Shown: one piece after another, positions 7,957 through 15,290 of the stretch
Numbering within the stretch: position 1 is the stretch's first letter
Layout of the letters: each line of letters starts with the position of its first letter
From: Flavobacterium undicola
Lineage (GTDB): Bacteria; Bacteroidota; Bacteroidia; Flavobacteriales; Flavobacteriaceae
Direction: 5' to 3'
NCBI RefSeq assembly: GCF_009909155.2
Contig: NZ_JAAAPM020000002.1
Coordinates: 1 to 64,000 of the forward strand
Length of the DNA: 64,000 bases
Made by a program: the position numbers and the translations under genes
Notes under the pieces: model-generated
Database searches by the model: none
The model's input: only the letters and a program-made list of their open reading frames with translations
Told to the model about the DNA's origin: nothing

Positions 7957-9081
7957 ATGAAAAAAATATACCTCGATAACGCATCTACTACCGCAATCCG
8001 ACCTGAAGTTATTCAAGAAATGACTAAAGTTATGACGGAAGATTATGGAAATCCTTCTTCAACCCACAGTTTTGGTCGAAATGCTAAAAATAGACTCGAA
8101 CTTTCCCGAAAATCCATTGCCAAGCAACTGAATGTTAGCGCTCAGGAAATTATTTTTACCTCGGGAGGAACTGAAGCTAACAACTGGATTTTGCGTTCGG
8201 CGGTTCAGGATTTAAAAGTAAAAAGAATCATTAGTAGTAAGATTGAGCATCACGCCGTTTTATTCGCGATTACTGCCTTGCAAAGAGAATTTTCAATCCA
8301 GATAGATTATGTGGATTTGTTACCTAATGGAGAAATTAATTTGACTCATTTATCGACTTTACTTTCAGAAGATGTAAAAACATTGGTGAGTTTGATGCAC
8401 GTTAATAACGAGATAGGGACCGTTTTAGACCTTGAACGGGTAGGTGTAATTTGCAAACAATATAATGCTTTATTCCATTCGGATACGGTGCAATCGATGG
8501 GGAAAATGAAACTGGATTTACAAGCTATAGCTGTTGACTTTGTTTTGGCTAGTGCGCATAAATTTCACGGACCTAAAGGTGTAGGATTTGCTTTTGTTCG
8601 AAAAAATTCGGGCTTGCAACCCCTATTTTTTGGTGGCGAACAAGAAAAAGGATTGCGCGCAGGAACCGAAGCCGTACATCAAATTGCTGGAATGGCAAAG
8701 GCTTTAGAGATTTCTTGTGCCAATTTAGAGCAAGAAAAAGAGCATATTACTGCTATCAAAAACTATTTGATTGAGCAATTAGAAAAAAACTTTCCAGGTT
8801 TTGAAATCAATGGAACTAGTGATGGTTTTTATAATATTGTGAATGTGTTGTTGCCTTTTTCGGAAGAAAAAACAGCTATGATTTTATTTCATTTGGATAT
8901 GCGCGGAATAGCAGTTTCCAGAGGAAGTGCTTGCCAGAGTGGAAGTATCAGACCTTCGCATGTATTAGCCGAAATACTTTCGGATGATTTGGTCAGAAAA
9001 CCAAGTTTGCGTATTTCTTTTAGTCATTATAATAGCAAAGAAGATATTGATGGCTTAGTTGAAGCTTTGAAAACGGTATAA
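7957..9081 (+). CDS. Cysteine desulfurase (IscS/NifS family)
   Basis: 374 residues from the ATG at 7957 (the ORF extension to 7933 is not needed; MKKIYLDNASTT is the usual N-terminus). Class V PLP aminotransferase that removes sulfur from cysteine for Fe-S clusters and thiolation. Landmarks: TSGGTEANN (69-76), His99, Asp176, the PLP lysine Lys202 in SAHKFHGPKG, and the persulfide Cys326 in SRGSACQSGS. This is the IscS/NifS type rather than SufS. There is no iscU or other Fe-S assembly gene beside it, so its sulfur acceptor cannot be named from context. Confidence 0.92.
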   Translation: MKKIYLDNASTTAIRPEVIQEMTKVMTEDYGNPSSTHSFGRNAKNRLELSRKSIAKQLNVSAQEIIFTSGGTEANNWILRSAVQDLKVKRIISSKIEHHAVLFAITALQREFSIQIDYVDLLPNGEINLTHLSTLLSEDVKTLVSLMHVNNEIGTVLDLERVGVICKQYNALFHSDTVQSMGKMKLDLQAIAVDFVLASAHKFHGPKGVGFAFVRKNSGLQPLFFGGEQEKGLRAGTEAVHQIAGMAKALEISCANLEQEKEHITAIKNYLIEQLEKNFPGFEINGTSDGFYNIVNVLLPFSEEKTAMILFHLDMRGIAVSRGSACQSGSIRPSHVLAEILSDDLVRKPSLRISFSHYNSKEDIDGLVEALKTV

Positions 9082-9190
9082 GACAGTATCTTTCCTTTAT
9101 TTTAATTAGTCGGGTTACATTTAGATTGGTTTTTCAAAAGTAAGTAGATTGGTTTTGGGTAATCGATATAAAATAATTTTAAGAAATAAT

Positions 9191-9204
9191 ATACCGTTCG
9201 GTAT
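9191..9204. promoter_or_regulatory. Palindromic operator upstream of tetR-type gene
   Basis: ATACC-GTTC-GGTAT, arms 9191-9195 and 9200-9204. It sits 7 bases upstream of the candidate -7 box at 9212, where bound repressor would block RNA polymerase. The same arms recur at 9863-9867 and 9872-9876 downstream of the regulator gene. ACC-N4-GGT symmetry is typical of TetR/AcrR operators. Confidence 0.7.
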
Positions 9205-9211
9205 TTTTACG

Positions 9212-9219
9212 TATCTTTG
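9212..9219 (+). promoter_or_regulatory. Candidate -7 box TATCTTTG of the TetR regulator gene
   Basis: A TAnnTTTG match 31 bases before the ATG at 9251; the operator lies immediately upstream, in the -33 to -7 spacer region. No clear -33 TTG at consensus distance. Confidence 0.5.
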
Positions 9220-9250
9220 TCCAATAAATTAGTATTATTATCTTTTTAAA

Positions 9251-9844
9251 ATGTCAAAAGCAGAACAAACACGTCAATTCATCATAGAAAAAACAGCTTC
9301 CCTTTTTAATAAAAATGGATATGCCGGAACGTCTCTATCTGATATTACAGCTGCAACTGGCCTTACAAAAGGAAGTATATATGGGAATTTTAAAAATAAA
9401 GAAGAGGTTGTTATTGCAGTATTCAAGTATAGTTCAGGAGAATTAGCAAAGAAGGTAGATGCGGCTATTTCAGCTGAAAATAATGCTTACAAGCAACTTA
9501 TTGCGTTTACTGATTTTTATCGAAATAATTGGTCTTCAATGTTCGAAAAAGGAGGATGTCCATTACTTAATTCTGCTACTGAAGTAGATGATGCGTTGCC
9601 TTATATGAAAACCACAGTGCAACATTCGTTTGTGCATTGGGCTAAAAAAGTGGAAAAAATAATTAAATTAGGAATTGAAAAAAAAGAGTTTAACAACGGA
9701 ATTAATCCTAACGATTACGCTAATACATTTATAATGCTGATTGAAGGTGGTATTTTGCTTTCTAAAATGGCAAACAAACCGGATAATTTGTATTTGGCTT
9801 TAGACAGAATCGTTAAAATTATAAATGAAGAAATAGTAAAATAA
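9251..9844 (+). CDS. TetR/AcrR family transcriptional regulator
   Basis: 197 residues. The N-terminal helix-turn-helix is plain: IIEKTASLFNKNGYAGTSL, then DITAATGLTKGSIYGNFKNKEE (about 10-55). The C-terminal domain carries a GGCPLLN motif seen in TetR regulators of the YxaF/LmrA-like group. Palindromic sites before the gene and between it and the next gene suggest autorepression and control of the downstream SDR-DUF2798-FabF cluster. The effector is unknown. Confidence 0.92.
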   Translation: MSKAEQTRQFIIEKTASLFNKNGYAGTSLSDITAATGLTKGSIYGNFKNKEEVVIAVFKYSSGELAKKVDAAISAENNAYKQLIAFTDFYRNNWSSMFEKGGCPLLNSATEVDDALPYMKTTVQHSFVHWAKKVEKIIKLGIEKKEFNNGINPNDYANTFIMLIEGGILLSKMANKPDNLYLALDRIVKIINEEIVK

Positions 9845-9857
9845 AATTTTTTAATCA

Positions 9858-9881
9858 AAAATATACCAACCGGTATATTTT
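9858..9881. promoter_or_regulatory. Second, longer palindromic operator, before the SDR gene
   Basis: AAAATATACC at 9858-9867 and GGTATATTTT at 9872-9881 are perfect 10-bp arms around AACC. The core ATACC-N4-GGTAT is the same as the site at 9191. It ends 15 bases before the SDR start, so a repressor here would control the three downstream genes. Confidence 0.75.
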
Positions 9882-9896
9882 AAAACAGTTAATAAA

Positions 9897-10658
9897 ATGA
9901 AAACAACAAACAACACCGTTTTAATTTCAGGAGGAAGCGCAGGTATTGGCTTTGAAATTGCCAAATTATTATCTGAAAAAGGAAACCACGTCATCATTAC
10001 AGGACGTAATGAAGAACGCCTCAATCAAGCTGCGGCAAAGCTAAAAAATGTAACTGCCATTGTATCGGATGTAAGTAATTCTGAAGATGTGGAGCGTCTG
10101 GTAGAACAAATCAACAGCGATTTTCCAAACCTCAATATGATAATCAACAATGCCGGTCGTGCTTTGGTATATGACATAGCAGCCGAAAATGCAAATGCTT
10201 ATGATAAAGCAGAAGATGAAATGCTAACCAATTATCTTTCTGTTATTCGATTAAATGAAAAACTACTGCCGCTGTTGAAAAAACAGGAAGCAGCTGCTAT
10301 CGTAAATGTATCTTCTGTTGTAGCATTTGTTCCGGGAAGTTTGGTTACTTATTCTGCCAGTAAAGCCGCTTTACATTCTTATACACAATCCTTGCGTCTG
10401 GCATTGCAACAGGAAACAAATGTAGCAGTTTTTGAATTGATGCCACCTTTGGTAGATACTGAGTTTTCTGCACCTATTGGAGGTAAAAACGGTATTTCGC
10501 CTCTCGCAGTAGCGGAACAGTTTATTGCAGGACTAGAACAAAATGAATATGAAATCAGGGTTGGACAAACCGAAGATATGTATCGTTTGTACCTGTCTTC
10601 GCCAGAAGATGCGCTTCAATTAATGAACCAGACAAGAACTCAGGAAATAAATTCATAA
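9897..10658 (+). CDS. SDR family NAD(P)-dependent oxidoreductase, DltE-like
   Basis: 253 residues, classical short-chain dehydrogenase: nucleotide-binding GGSAGIG (13-19), NNAG (about 86-89), catalytic Ser in NVSSVVAF and the YSASK Tyr/Lys pair (about 152-156). The C-terminus (GISPLAVAEQFIAGLEQNEYEIRVGQ) resembles DltE-like SDRs. Substrate unknown. First gene after the second operator and probably TetR-controlled together with the next two genes (32 bases to the next). Confidence 0.9.
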   Translation: MKTTNNTVLISGGSAGIGFEIAKLLSEKGNHVIITGRNEERLNQAAAKLKNVTAIVSDVSNSEDVERLVEQINSDFPNLNMIINNAGRALVYDIAAENANAYDKAEDEMLTNYLSVIRLNEKLLPLLKKQEAAAIVNVSSVVAFVPGSLVTYSASKAALHSYTQSLRLALQQETNVAVFELMPPLVDTEFSAPIGGKNGISPLAVAEQFIAGLEQNEYEIRVGQTEDMYRLYLSSPEDALQLMNQTRTQEINS

Positions 10659-10690
10659 CACAAAAATCAAGTATTTAAAAACACAATCTT

Positions 10691-10906
10691 ATGAAACAGA
10701 AAATCACATTTGCATTGATAATGGGCATCGTTACAACGGGAATTATTTCTTTCTCTTTGATAACAGTAAACCTTGGGTGGGCTCATCTGCACTTAGCTAT
10801 TTGGCTAAAATCATGGCTGATTGCTTATTTAATTGTTATTCCGGCCATTTTAATTATTTCACCATTTGTTGAAAAATTAGTACACCTTTTAATTTCAAAA
10901 AAATAA
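10691..10906 (+). CDS. DUF2798-like small membrane protein
   Basis: 71 residues with two hydrophobic helices (about 8-26 and 41-60) and a basic C-terminus (LVHLLISKK). The length, 'MGIVTTGIISFSLITVNLG' and 'WLIAYLIVIPAILIISP' fit the DUF2798 family of two-helix proteins. It ends one base before the FabF-like gene, so the two are surely co-transcribed. Function unknown. Confidence 0.8.
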   Translation: MKQKITFALIMGIVTTGIISFSLITVNLGWAHLHLAIWLKSWLIAYLIVIPAILIISPFVEKLVHLLISKK

Positions 10907-10907
10907 A

Positions 10908-12146
10908 ATGAAACGAGTTGTAATTACAGGTTTAGGAACTATCAATCCGTTGGGAAATGATGTGGCTACTTTTTGGAAAAATAGCCTTGAAGGGAAAAGC
11001 AGTACGGGTATCATCACCCGTTTTGATGCTTCAAAATTTCGTACTCAAATTGCTGCCGAAATAAAGGATTTTGAACCTCAAAAATATCTGGATCGAAATG
11101 AAATAAAACGCAGTGATTTGTTTACACAATATGCGTTGTACAGTGCATCACAGGCTTTGGAAGATTCTGGGCTAGATATTTCCACAATGGATCCTTTCGA
11201 TATTGGCGTAATTTGGGGAGTGGGACAAGGCGGAATGGAAACTTTTGAGTCTGAAGTTGAAAATTATGTAACTGGAAATTACATTCCACGGTTCAGTCCG
11301 TTTTTTGTACCCCGATTGATTGTGAATATGGCTTCCGGAATGATTTCTATGAAATTTGGTTTGCAAGGGATTAATTATACCACGGTTTCTGCTTGCGCTA
11401 CTTCCAATACCGCCATTATGGATGCCTTTAATTATATCCGTCTTGGCAAAGCCAAAGTATTTGTAACCGGTGGTTCAGAAGCACCTATTACTGCGGCATC
11501 GGTTGGTGGTTTTTCTGCGATGAAAGCAATGTCAGCCAGAAATAATGATCCGCTTACAGCCAGTCGTCCTTTTGATAGAGACCGTGATGGCTTTGTGATG
11601 GGAGAAGGTGCTGGAGCATTGATTTTGGAAGAATATGAACACGCCAAAAAACGTGGTGCTAAAATTTATGCCGAATTAGCCGGAGCGGCAATGACTGCAG
11701 ATGCCTATCATATGACATCACCACATCCTGAAGGTTTGGGTGCTGCCAAAGCGATGCAGCTGGCTCTCGAAGAAGCAAAACTTAATATTTCACAATTGGA
11801 TTATTTGAATTTACATGCCACTTCAACCCCCGTTGGAGATATTGCCGAATTGAAAGCGGTTGATAAAACCTTCAAAGGGTCAAAAAATTTGTGGGTAAGT
11901 TCCAGTAAATCGATGACGGGACATTTGCTGGGAGCAGCAGGAGCCATCGAAGCGATTTTGGCAATAAAATCAATAAACGAAAATATAATTCCACCCACCA
12001 TCAACATCGAAAATATTGATTCCGAAATTCCTAAAAATATTCAAATCGTCATCAATGAACCTTTACAGAAAAACATACATACAGCGATGAGCAATGCTTT
12101 TGGCTTTGGCGGACATAATTCTACTGTGGTTTTTAGGGAAATATGA
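10908..12146 (+). CDS. Beta-ketoacyl-ACP synthase II-like (FabF family)
   Basis: 412 residues, full-length KAS. The Claisen-condensing triad is intact: Cys163 in SACATSN, His303 in LHATSTPVGD, and His339 in KSMTGHLLGAAG with Lys334; the glycine-rich end FGFGGHNST is present. It closes the TetR-regulated cluster. Because it is regulated and not next to acpP, fabG or fabD, it is probably an accessory KAS rather than the housekeeping FabF; this is inference. GCC/CTG/CGT codons look more frequent here than in neighbouring genes (not computed), which could mean transfer. Confidence 0.92.
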   Translation: MKRVVITGLGTINPLGNDVATFWKNSLEGKSSTGIITRFDASKFRTQIAAEIKDFEPQKYLDRNEIKRSDLFTQYALYSASQALEDSGLDISTMDPFDIGVIWGVGQGGMETFESEVENYVTGNYIPRFSPFFVPRLIVNMASGMISMKFGLQGINYTTVSACATSNTAIMDAFNYIRLGKAKVFVTGGSEAPITAASVGGFSAMKAMSARNNDPLTASRPFDRDRDGFVMGEGAGALILEEYEHAKKRGAKIYAELAGAAMTADAYHMTSPHPEGLGAAKAMQLALEEAKLNISQLDYLNLHATSTPVGDIAELKAVDKTFKGSKNLWVSSSKSMTGHLLGAAGAIEAILAIKSINENIIPPTINIENIDSEIPKNIQIVINEPLQKNIHTAMSNAFGFGGHNSTVVFREI

Positions 12147-12233
12147 GCATGATTTCTTTATTAATTTTCCCCCACTGATGTTCCCAGATTTATTTTCGCG
12201 AATATTTGTAGGCTAATTTTATTTAGTTGTCAG

Positions 12234-13205
12234 TTATTTTTTGATGATATTAATTCGGTCTTTTTGTATTGGAGAATAATCCGTTTTAGTTTGCCCGTTT
12301 ACTTGAAGAGTATCAAAATAGCATTTAATTCCTATAGCCGTATTCATGTCTTCTATATTTTGTAGGTGAAAATGCAAATGAGCTTCTGTGGAATTTCCAG
12401 AATTCCCACATAATCCCAGTAATTGTCCTTGTTTGATTTTTTGCCCTTGTTTGACAACGATTGAATGTTGTTTGAAATGTGCAAAAAACAAGAATTCATT
12501 ATTTGGTGATTTAATAATTACAGTATTTCCAGGAAGATAAACTGGATTTAAAACTCCGGGAATATTGTCTTTTACACCATCAACAACCAGAACAATTTCG
12601 CCATCACAGGGAGCAATTAAATCTTTTCCAAAAGCGTAATAATCTTCATTTGTTTTTCCGTCAGTTTTAAATGATTTTCCTTTATCGTTTGTAATTAGCA
12701 TGTCAAAAGCATTTTTTTGAGCCTGGTTTTCAACGTGATAATTCAACTCTTTTGTATCGCCACCCCATAATACCGTCCATTGCTCTCTAAAAGGTAAGAT
12801 AAGTTTGGTTTTGTTTCGTTCTATGTTGGGCAAAGTGCTGTTTTCAAAAGGCTTTAAAAAGAGCCCATTAATTTTAGAATTGTTGTCTACCGAAATATTA
12901 AGTATGAATAAGGCTTTTTCAAAATTGGTTTTATACGAAGCATAGCTTTGTTCGTATTTCAGAAATTCTCTTTGGGTAATTTTTCCGGCTTGTTGTTTTA
13001 ATCCTAACAAGAAATCCTTTGTTTTGTCAAGAGGTAAGGCGTTTTGCATTTCGACTGAAAATCCTGAAAAAACAGCTTCATAATTATCTGAATTGTAGTT
13101 TTTTTCGAAGTCGTTTACGGCTGTTTTATAAAAAGGTTTTTCGGTTTGTGCAAAGCTAATCGCAGTCAAAAGTAAAAAAAATAAGATAGATAAGATTTTA
13201 TTCAT
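12234..13205 (-). CDS. Secreted DUF3887/M23-like protein with an altered first zinc motif
   Basis: 323 residues from the ATG at 13205, which gives signal peptide MNKILSILFFLLLTAISFAQ; the extension to 13283 overlaps the upstream gene and is rejected. Residues 25-130 look like DUF3887; 160-300 form an M23-like beta domain with FFAHF (His243) and the HLHFH motif (His276/278). The classical HxxxD motif reads AFGKD, so Asp195 remains but Ala replaces the usual His ligand; His157 in NYHVENQ may substitute, as this NYHV..QAQ segment seems to belong to the subgroup. It may cut peptidoglycan peptides or be a binding-only protein. It is 40 bases downstream of the unknown gene at 13246. Confidence 0.82.
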   Translation of the reverse strand: MNKILSILFFLLLTAISFAQTEKPFYKTAVNDFEKNYNSDNYEAVFSGFSVEMQNALPLDKTKDFLLGLKQQAGKITQREFLKYEQSYASYKTNFEKALFILNISVDNNSKINGLFLKPFENSTLPNIERNKTKLILPFREQWTVLWGGDTKELNYHVENQAQKNAFDMLITNDKGKSFKTDGKTNEDYYAFGKDLIAPCDGEIVLVVDGVKDNIPGVLNPVYLPGNTVIIKSPNNEFLFFAHFKQHSIVVKQGQKIKQGQLLGLCGNSGNSTEAHLHFHLQNIEDMNTAIGIKCYFDTLQVNGQTKTDYSPIQKDRINIIKK

Positions 13206-13245
13206 TTTGGTTGTTTTTTGGTTTGATTGTTTATGTTGTTGGTCT

Positions 13246-13842
13246 TTATAGCGAATATCTGTTGTCGTAGTTATCATAATCATATTTTGAATCTTCTGTT
13301 TCAGCTTCCAGTTGAATGGTCATTTTAGAATCTAACTCTATGGAAATAGCTATTCTTCGTCCTATAAAAAACGCCTCATTCAAAATTTTGATAATACAAT
13401 CCTCGAATGTTATTCCAGCTTCTGTAAGTTGGGATTGCTTATCTCTAGTCATTTCAAACATTTCTGTAAACATCTCTCTGATGATATAAATTTTGCTTTC
13501 GGCAATTTTTCTAATCTCATTTGGTAATCCTTTCAATCCATTGCTGGTCATACAATCATCAAAATTATAAGCTATTCTTTCTAAAGGCTCCCCAATCATA
13601 TAGGCAAGAGTAAACTCAAATCCTTTTCCATAGGTATATACAAATGCTCTTATGAATAAATTTTCCTGGCTAAAGAAATGTTCTAAGGTTGAGAATTTGG
13701 ATAAATCGTATGCTTGAGTTTTTATAAACGCTTTTAGCTTGTCTTCATCATGCGGGATTGTGTAGTTTTCGGCTAAGTCTAAAAGACCATTCGCTTTAGC
13801 GATTGTTAATCCTTTAGTTGTGATTTGTTCTAAAATGTCCAT
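13246..13842 (-). CDS. Protein of unknown function
   Basis: 198 residues, no signal peptide or membrane segment, predicted mostly helical and cytoplasmic, with an acidic Tyr/Asp-rich tail (DYDNYDNRY). I recognise no motif. It is upstream of the M23-like gene on the same strand with a 40-base gap, so the two are probably one transcript. Confidence 0.65.
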   Translation of the reverse strand: MDILEQITTKGLTIAKANGLLDLAENYTIPHDEDKLKAFIKTQAYDLSKFSTLEHFFSQENLFIRAFVYTYGKGFEFTLAYMIGEPLERIAYNFDDCMTSNGLKGLPNEIRKIAESKIYIIREMFTEMFEMTRDKQSQLTEAGITFEDCIIKILNEAFFIGRRIAISIELDSKMTIQLEAETEDSKYDYDNYDNRYSL

Positions 13843-13950
13843 AATGGATACTATTGATTGTCTTTAAACCCGATTAGCACTAAAAATACAAATTATTAAT
13901 TTAGAATATTAGAGATCTAAAATAACTATTTTAATTTTACGTTTTTGACA

Positions 13951-14006
13951 CTTGCGCTAGCGGAGTTGGATTGTTTTTTAGGATGCTAGCGCAAGCGTCT
14001 CGCTTG
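13951..14006. repeat. Palindromic intergenic element (REP-like), family A
   Basis: CTTGCGCTAGC at 13951-13961 and its perfect complement GCTAGCGCAAG at 13985-13995, with an overlapping second hairpin CAAGCG-TCT-CGCTTG at 13992-14006. It is markedly more GC-rich than its surroundings and non-coding. The form suggests a dispersed repeat. Confidence 0.7.
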
Positions 14007-14022
14007 TGCCCACAATCTGTTA

Positions 14023-14880
14023 TTAGCTTTTCTTTGTTCTTAAACTTGATAGTAGTCGTCTAAAGTCTGCGTTAATGTTATTATGGTTATCTTTTATGTT
14101 TAGCGGTGGATTGAACAGGTTTATTAGTTTTATTTCAATGTTGTTAAAGTTTGCTGTTGGCAAGAAAAACATAATAAGGTTTGTAAGCATCCATTCAGAT
14201 AATTCTTGTTCATCTTTCATGTTAAATTTTGTCTTGCCTGTATTAGGTTCTTTGTCTCTTGGTATAAGTTTGTAGCCAAACAAAACTCCTAAGCTTTTTC
14301 TTAAAGTAGAACGTCCAGCATTATTGCCTTTGAAATGTTGTTTAAAGTCACGTGTTCTTAGGCTACTGCCAGCAATTCCTGTGTAAATTACATTTAGTCC
14401 TTCGAATTTTGTCAAAGTTGGTGAAATGGGAATGGTTGGAAGCTTTGCATTTTTACGTAAACAGAGAATGTAATTACCCGGATTATCATCAATTTTAACT
14501 TCTGAATCAAGTTTGGGGTCAAAACAATTAGCTTTAAAACTTTCAAGGATTTTGTCAATGTTGGTTGAACTTTTCGGAGAAGATTTTGGTGTTTTAGGTT
14601 TTGCTGTCGGAATTGGTTTTGTAACTATTGTTGATGCAGAACTAGGTTTAAAATTTTCACTAATAATTTTTATTAGTCCTGTTTTAATCAGCGAATGAAG
14701 GTCGCTAATTTGAAAATTAGTTATACCCCAATCGTCTTTTCCGTAAAAGCCAAGATTTCGCATTTTTTGTCGAATTGATTTTTGTCCAGAAGGCGGAGTT
14801 TTGATGCGAAGGGTGATTAAATCCTCAAGCTTTTTAATTGTGTCTGCTGTAAACTCGTTTTTACCTTTTAGCTCTTTCAT
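14023..14880 (-). CDS. GIY-YIG-like nuclease domain protein
   Basis: 285 residues. N-terminal 75 residues look like a small helical DNA-binding-type domain, followed by a Pro/Lys/Ser linker (80-108). Residues 132-262 match the GIY-YIG layout: GNY (135-137), a strand ending VIYTG (164-168), Arg175/Arg177 in SSLRTRDF, His182, and a late Glu249 in IEIKLINLFNPPLN with Asn261. The spacing between the GxY and YxG motifs is longer than usual. It could be an accessory endonuclease. It is a lone gene flanked by two different palindromic repeats. The family call is motif-based and moderate. Confidence 0.65.
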   Translation of the reverse strand: MKELKGKNEFTADTIKKLEDLITLRIKTPPSGQKSIRQKMRNLGFYGKDDWGITNFQISDLHSLIKTGLIKIISENFKPSSASTIVTKPIPTAKPKTPKSSPKSSTNIDKILESFKANCFDPKLDSEVKIDDNPGNYILCLRKNAKLPTIPISPTLTKFEGLNVIYTGIAGSSLRTRDFKQHFKGNNAGRSTLRKSLGVLFGYKLIPRDKEPNTGKTKFNMKDEQELSEWMLTNLIMFFLPTANFNNIEIKLINLFNPPLNIKDNHNNINADFRRLLSSLRTKKS

Positions 14881-15061
14881 CGTTGTCTATTGTGTGTCGT
14901 TTATAATGGCATATAAATAACTAGTTTATAGGTTTGAATAAGTCTGACTTATCAATCCAATTTTTGGTAAATAAGTCTGAAAAAATCTCTTTTAGTTAGA
15001 ATTCAAATATATAGAAAAAAACTACAAAAAAACATAGAAGTAATTATGGGAATAATGCGTT

Positions 15062-15146
15062 TTTCCCTAGCCCCGATAGCAGCGAAAATCCTTTGCTGTG
15101 GCGATAGCCAACAGCAAAGATTGTAGCGGATAGCGGGAGGGAAGTT
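15062..15146. repeat. Palindromic intergenic element (REP-like), family B
   Basis: The core hairpin is CTTTGCTGT-GGC-GATA-GCC-(A)-ACAGCAAAG at 15091-15119, flanked by related outer arms (TAGCCCCGATAGC on the left, GCGGATAGCGGGA on the right). It is GC-rich against an AT-rich background and has no ORF. I recall similar 'CCCCGATAGC...GCGGATAGCGGG' elements as common in Flavobacterium genomes; copy number here cannot be tested. Together with the following hairpin it fills most of the gene-free stretch 14881-15290; the rest is plain AT-rich sequence. Confidence 0.75.
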
Positions 15147-15213
15147 TTTATGGAAATAAAATTATCTGCTCCAAAAAAATAAAAAAAAGTTGTATAACAA
15201 AGCACGCAAAGAA

Positions 15214-15252
15214 CCACACCAAGATTCTCTAAGTCTTAAGAGAAATTGGTGT
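15214..15252. terminator. Hairpin downstream of the carboxylase gene, possible terminator
   Basis: CACACCAA...TCTCT at 15214-15229 pairs with AGAGAAATTGGTGTG at 15238-15252 with one internal mismatch region. It lies 39 bases past the end of the leftward carboxylase gene, but a T-run in that direction is weak. Confidence 0.45.
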
Positions 15253-15290
15253 GAATCTGTTTTATTCGTTAAATCAGTGTGCTAAAAAAG

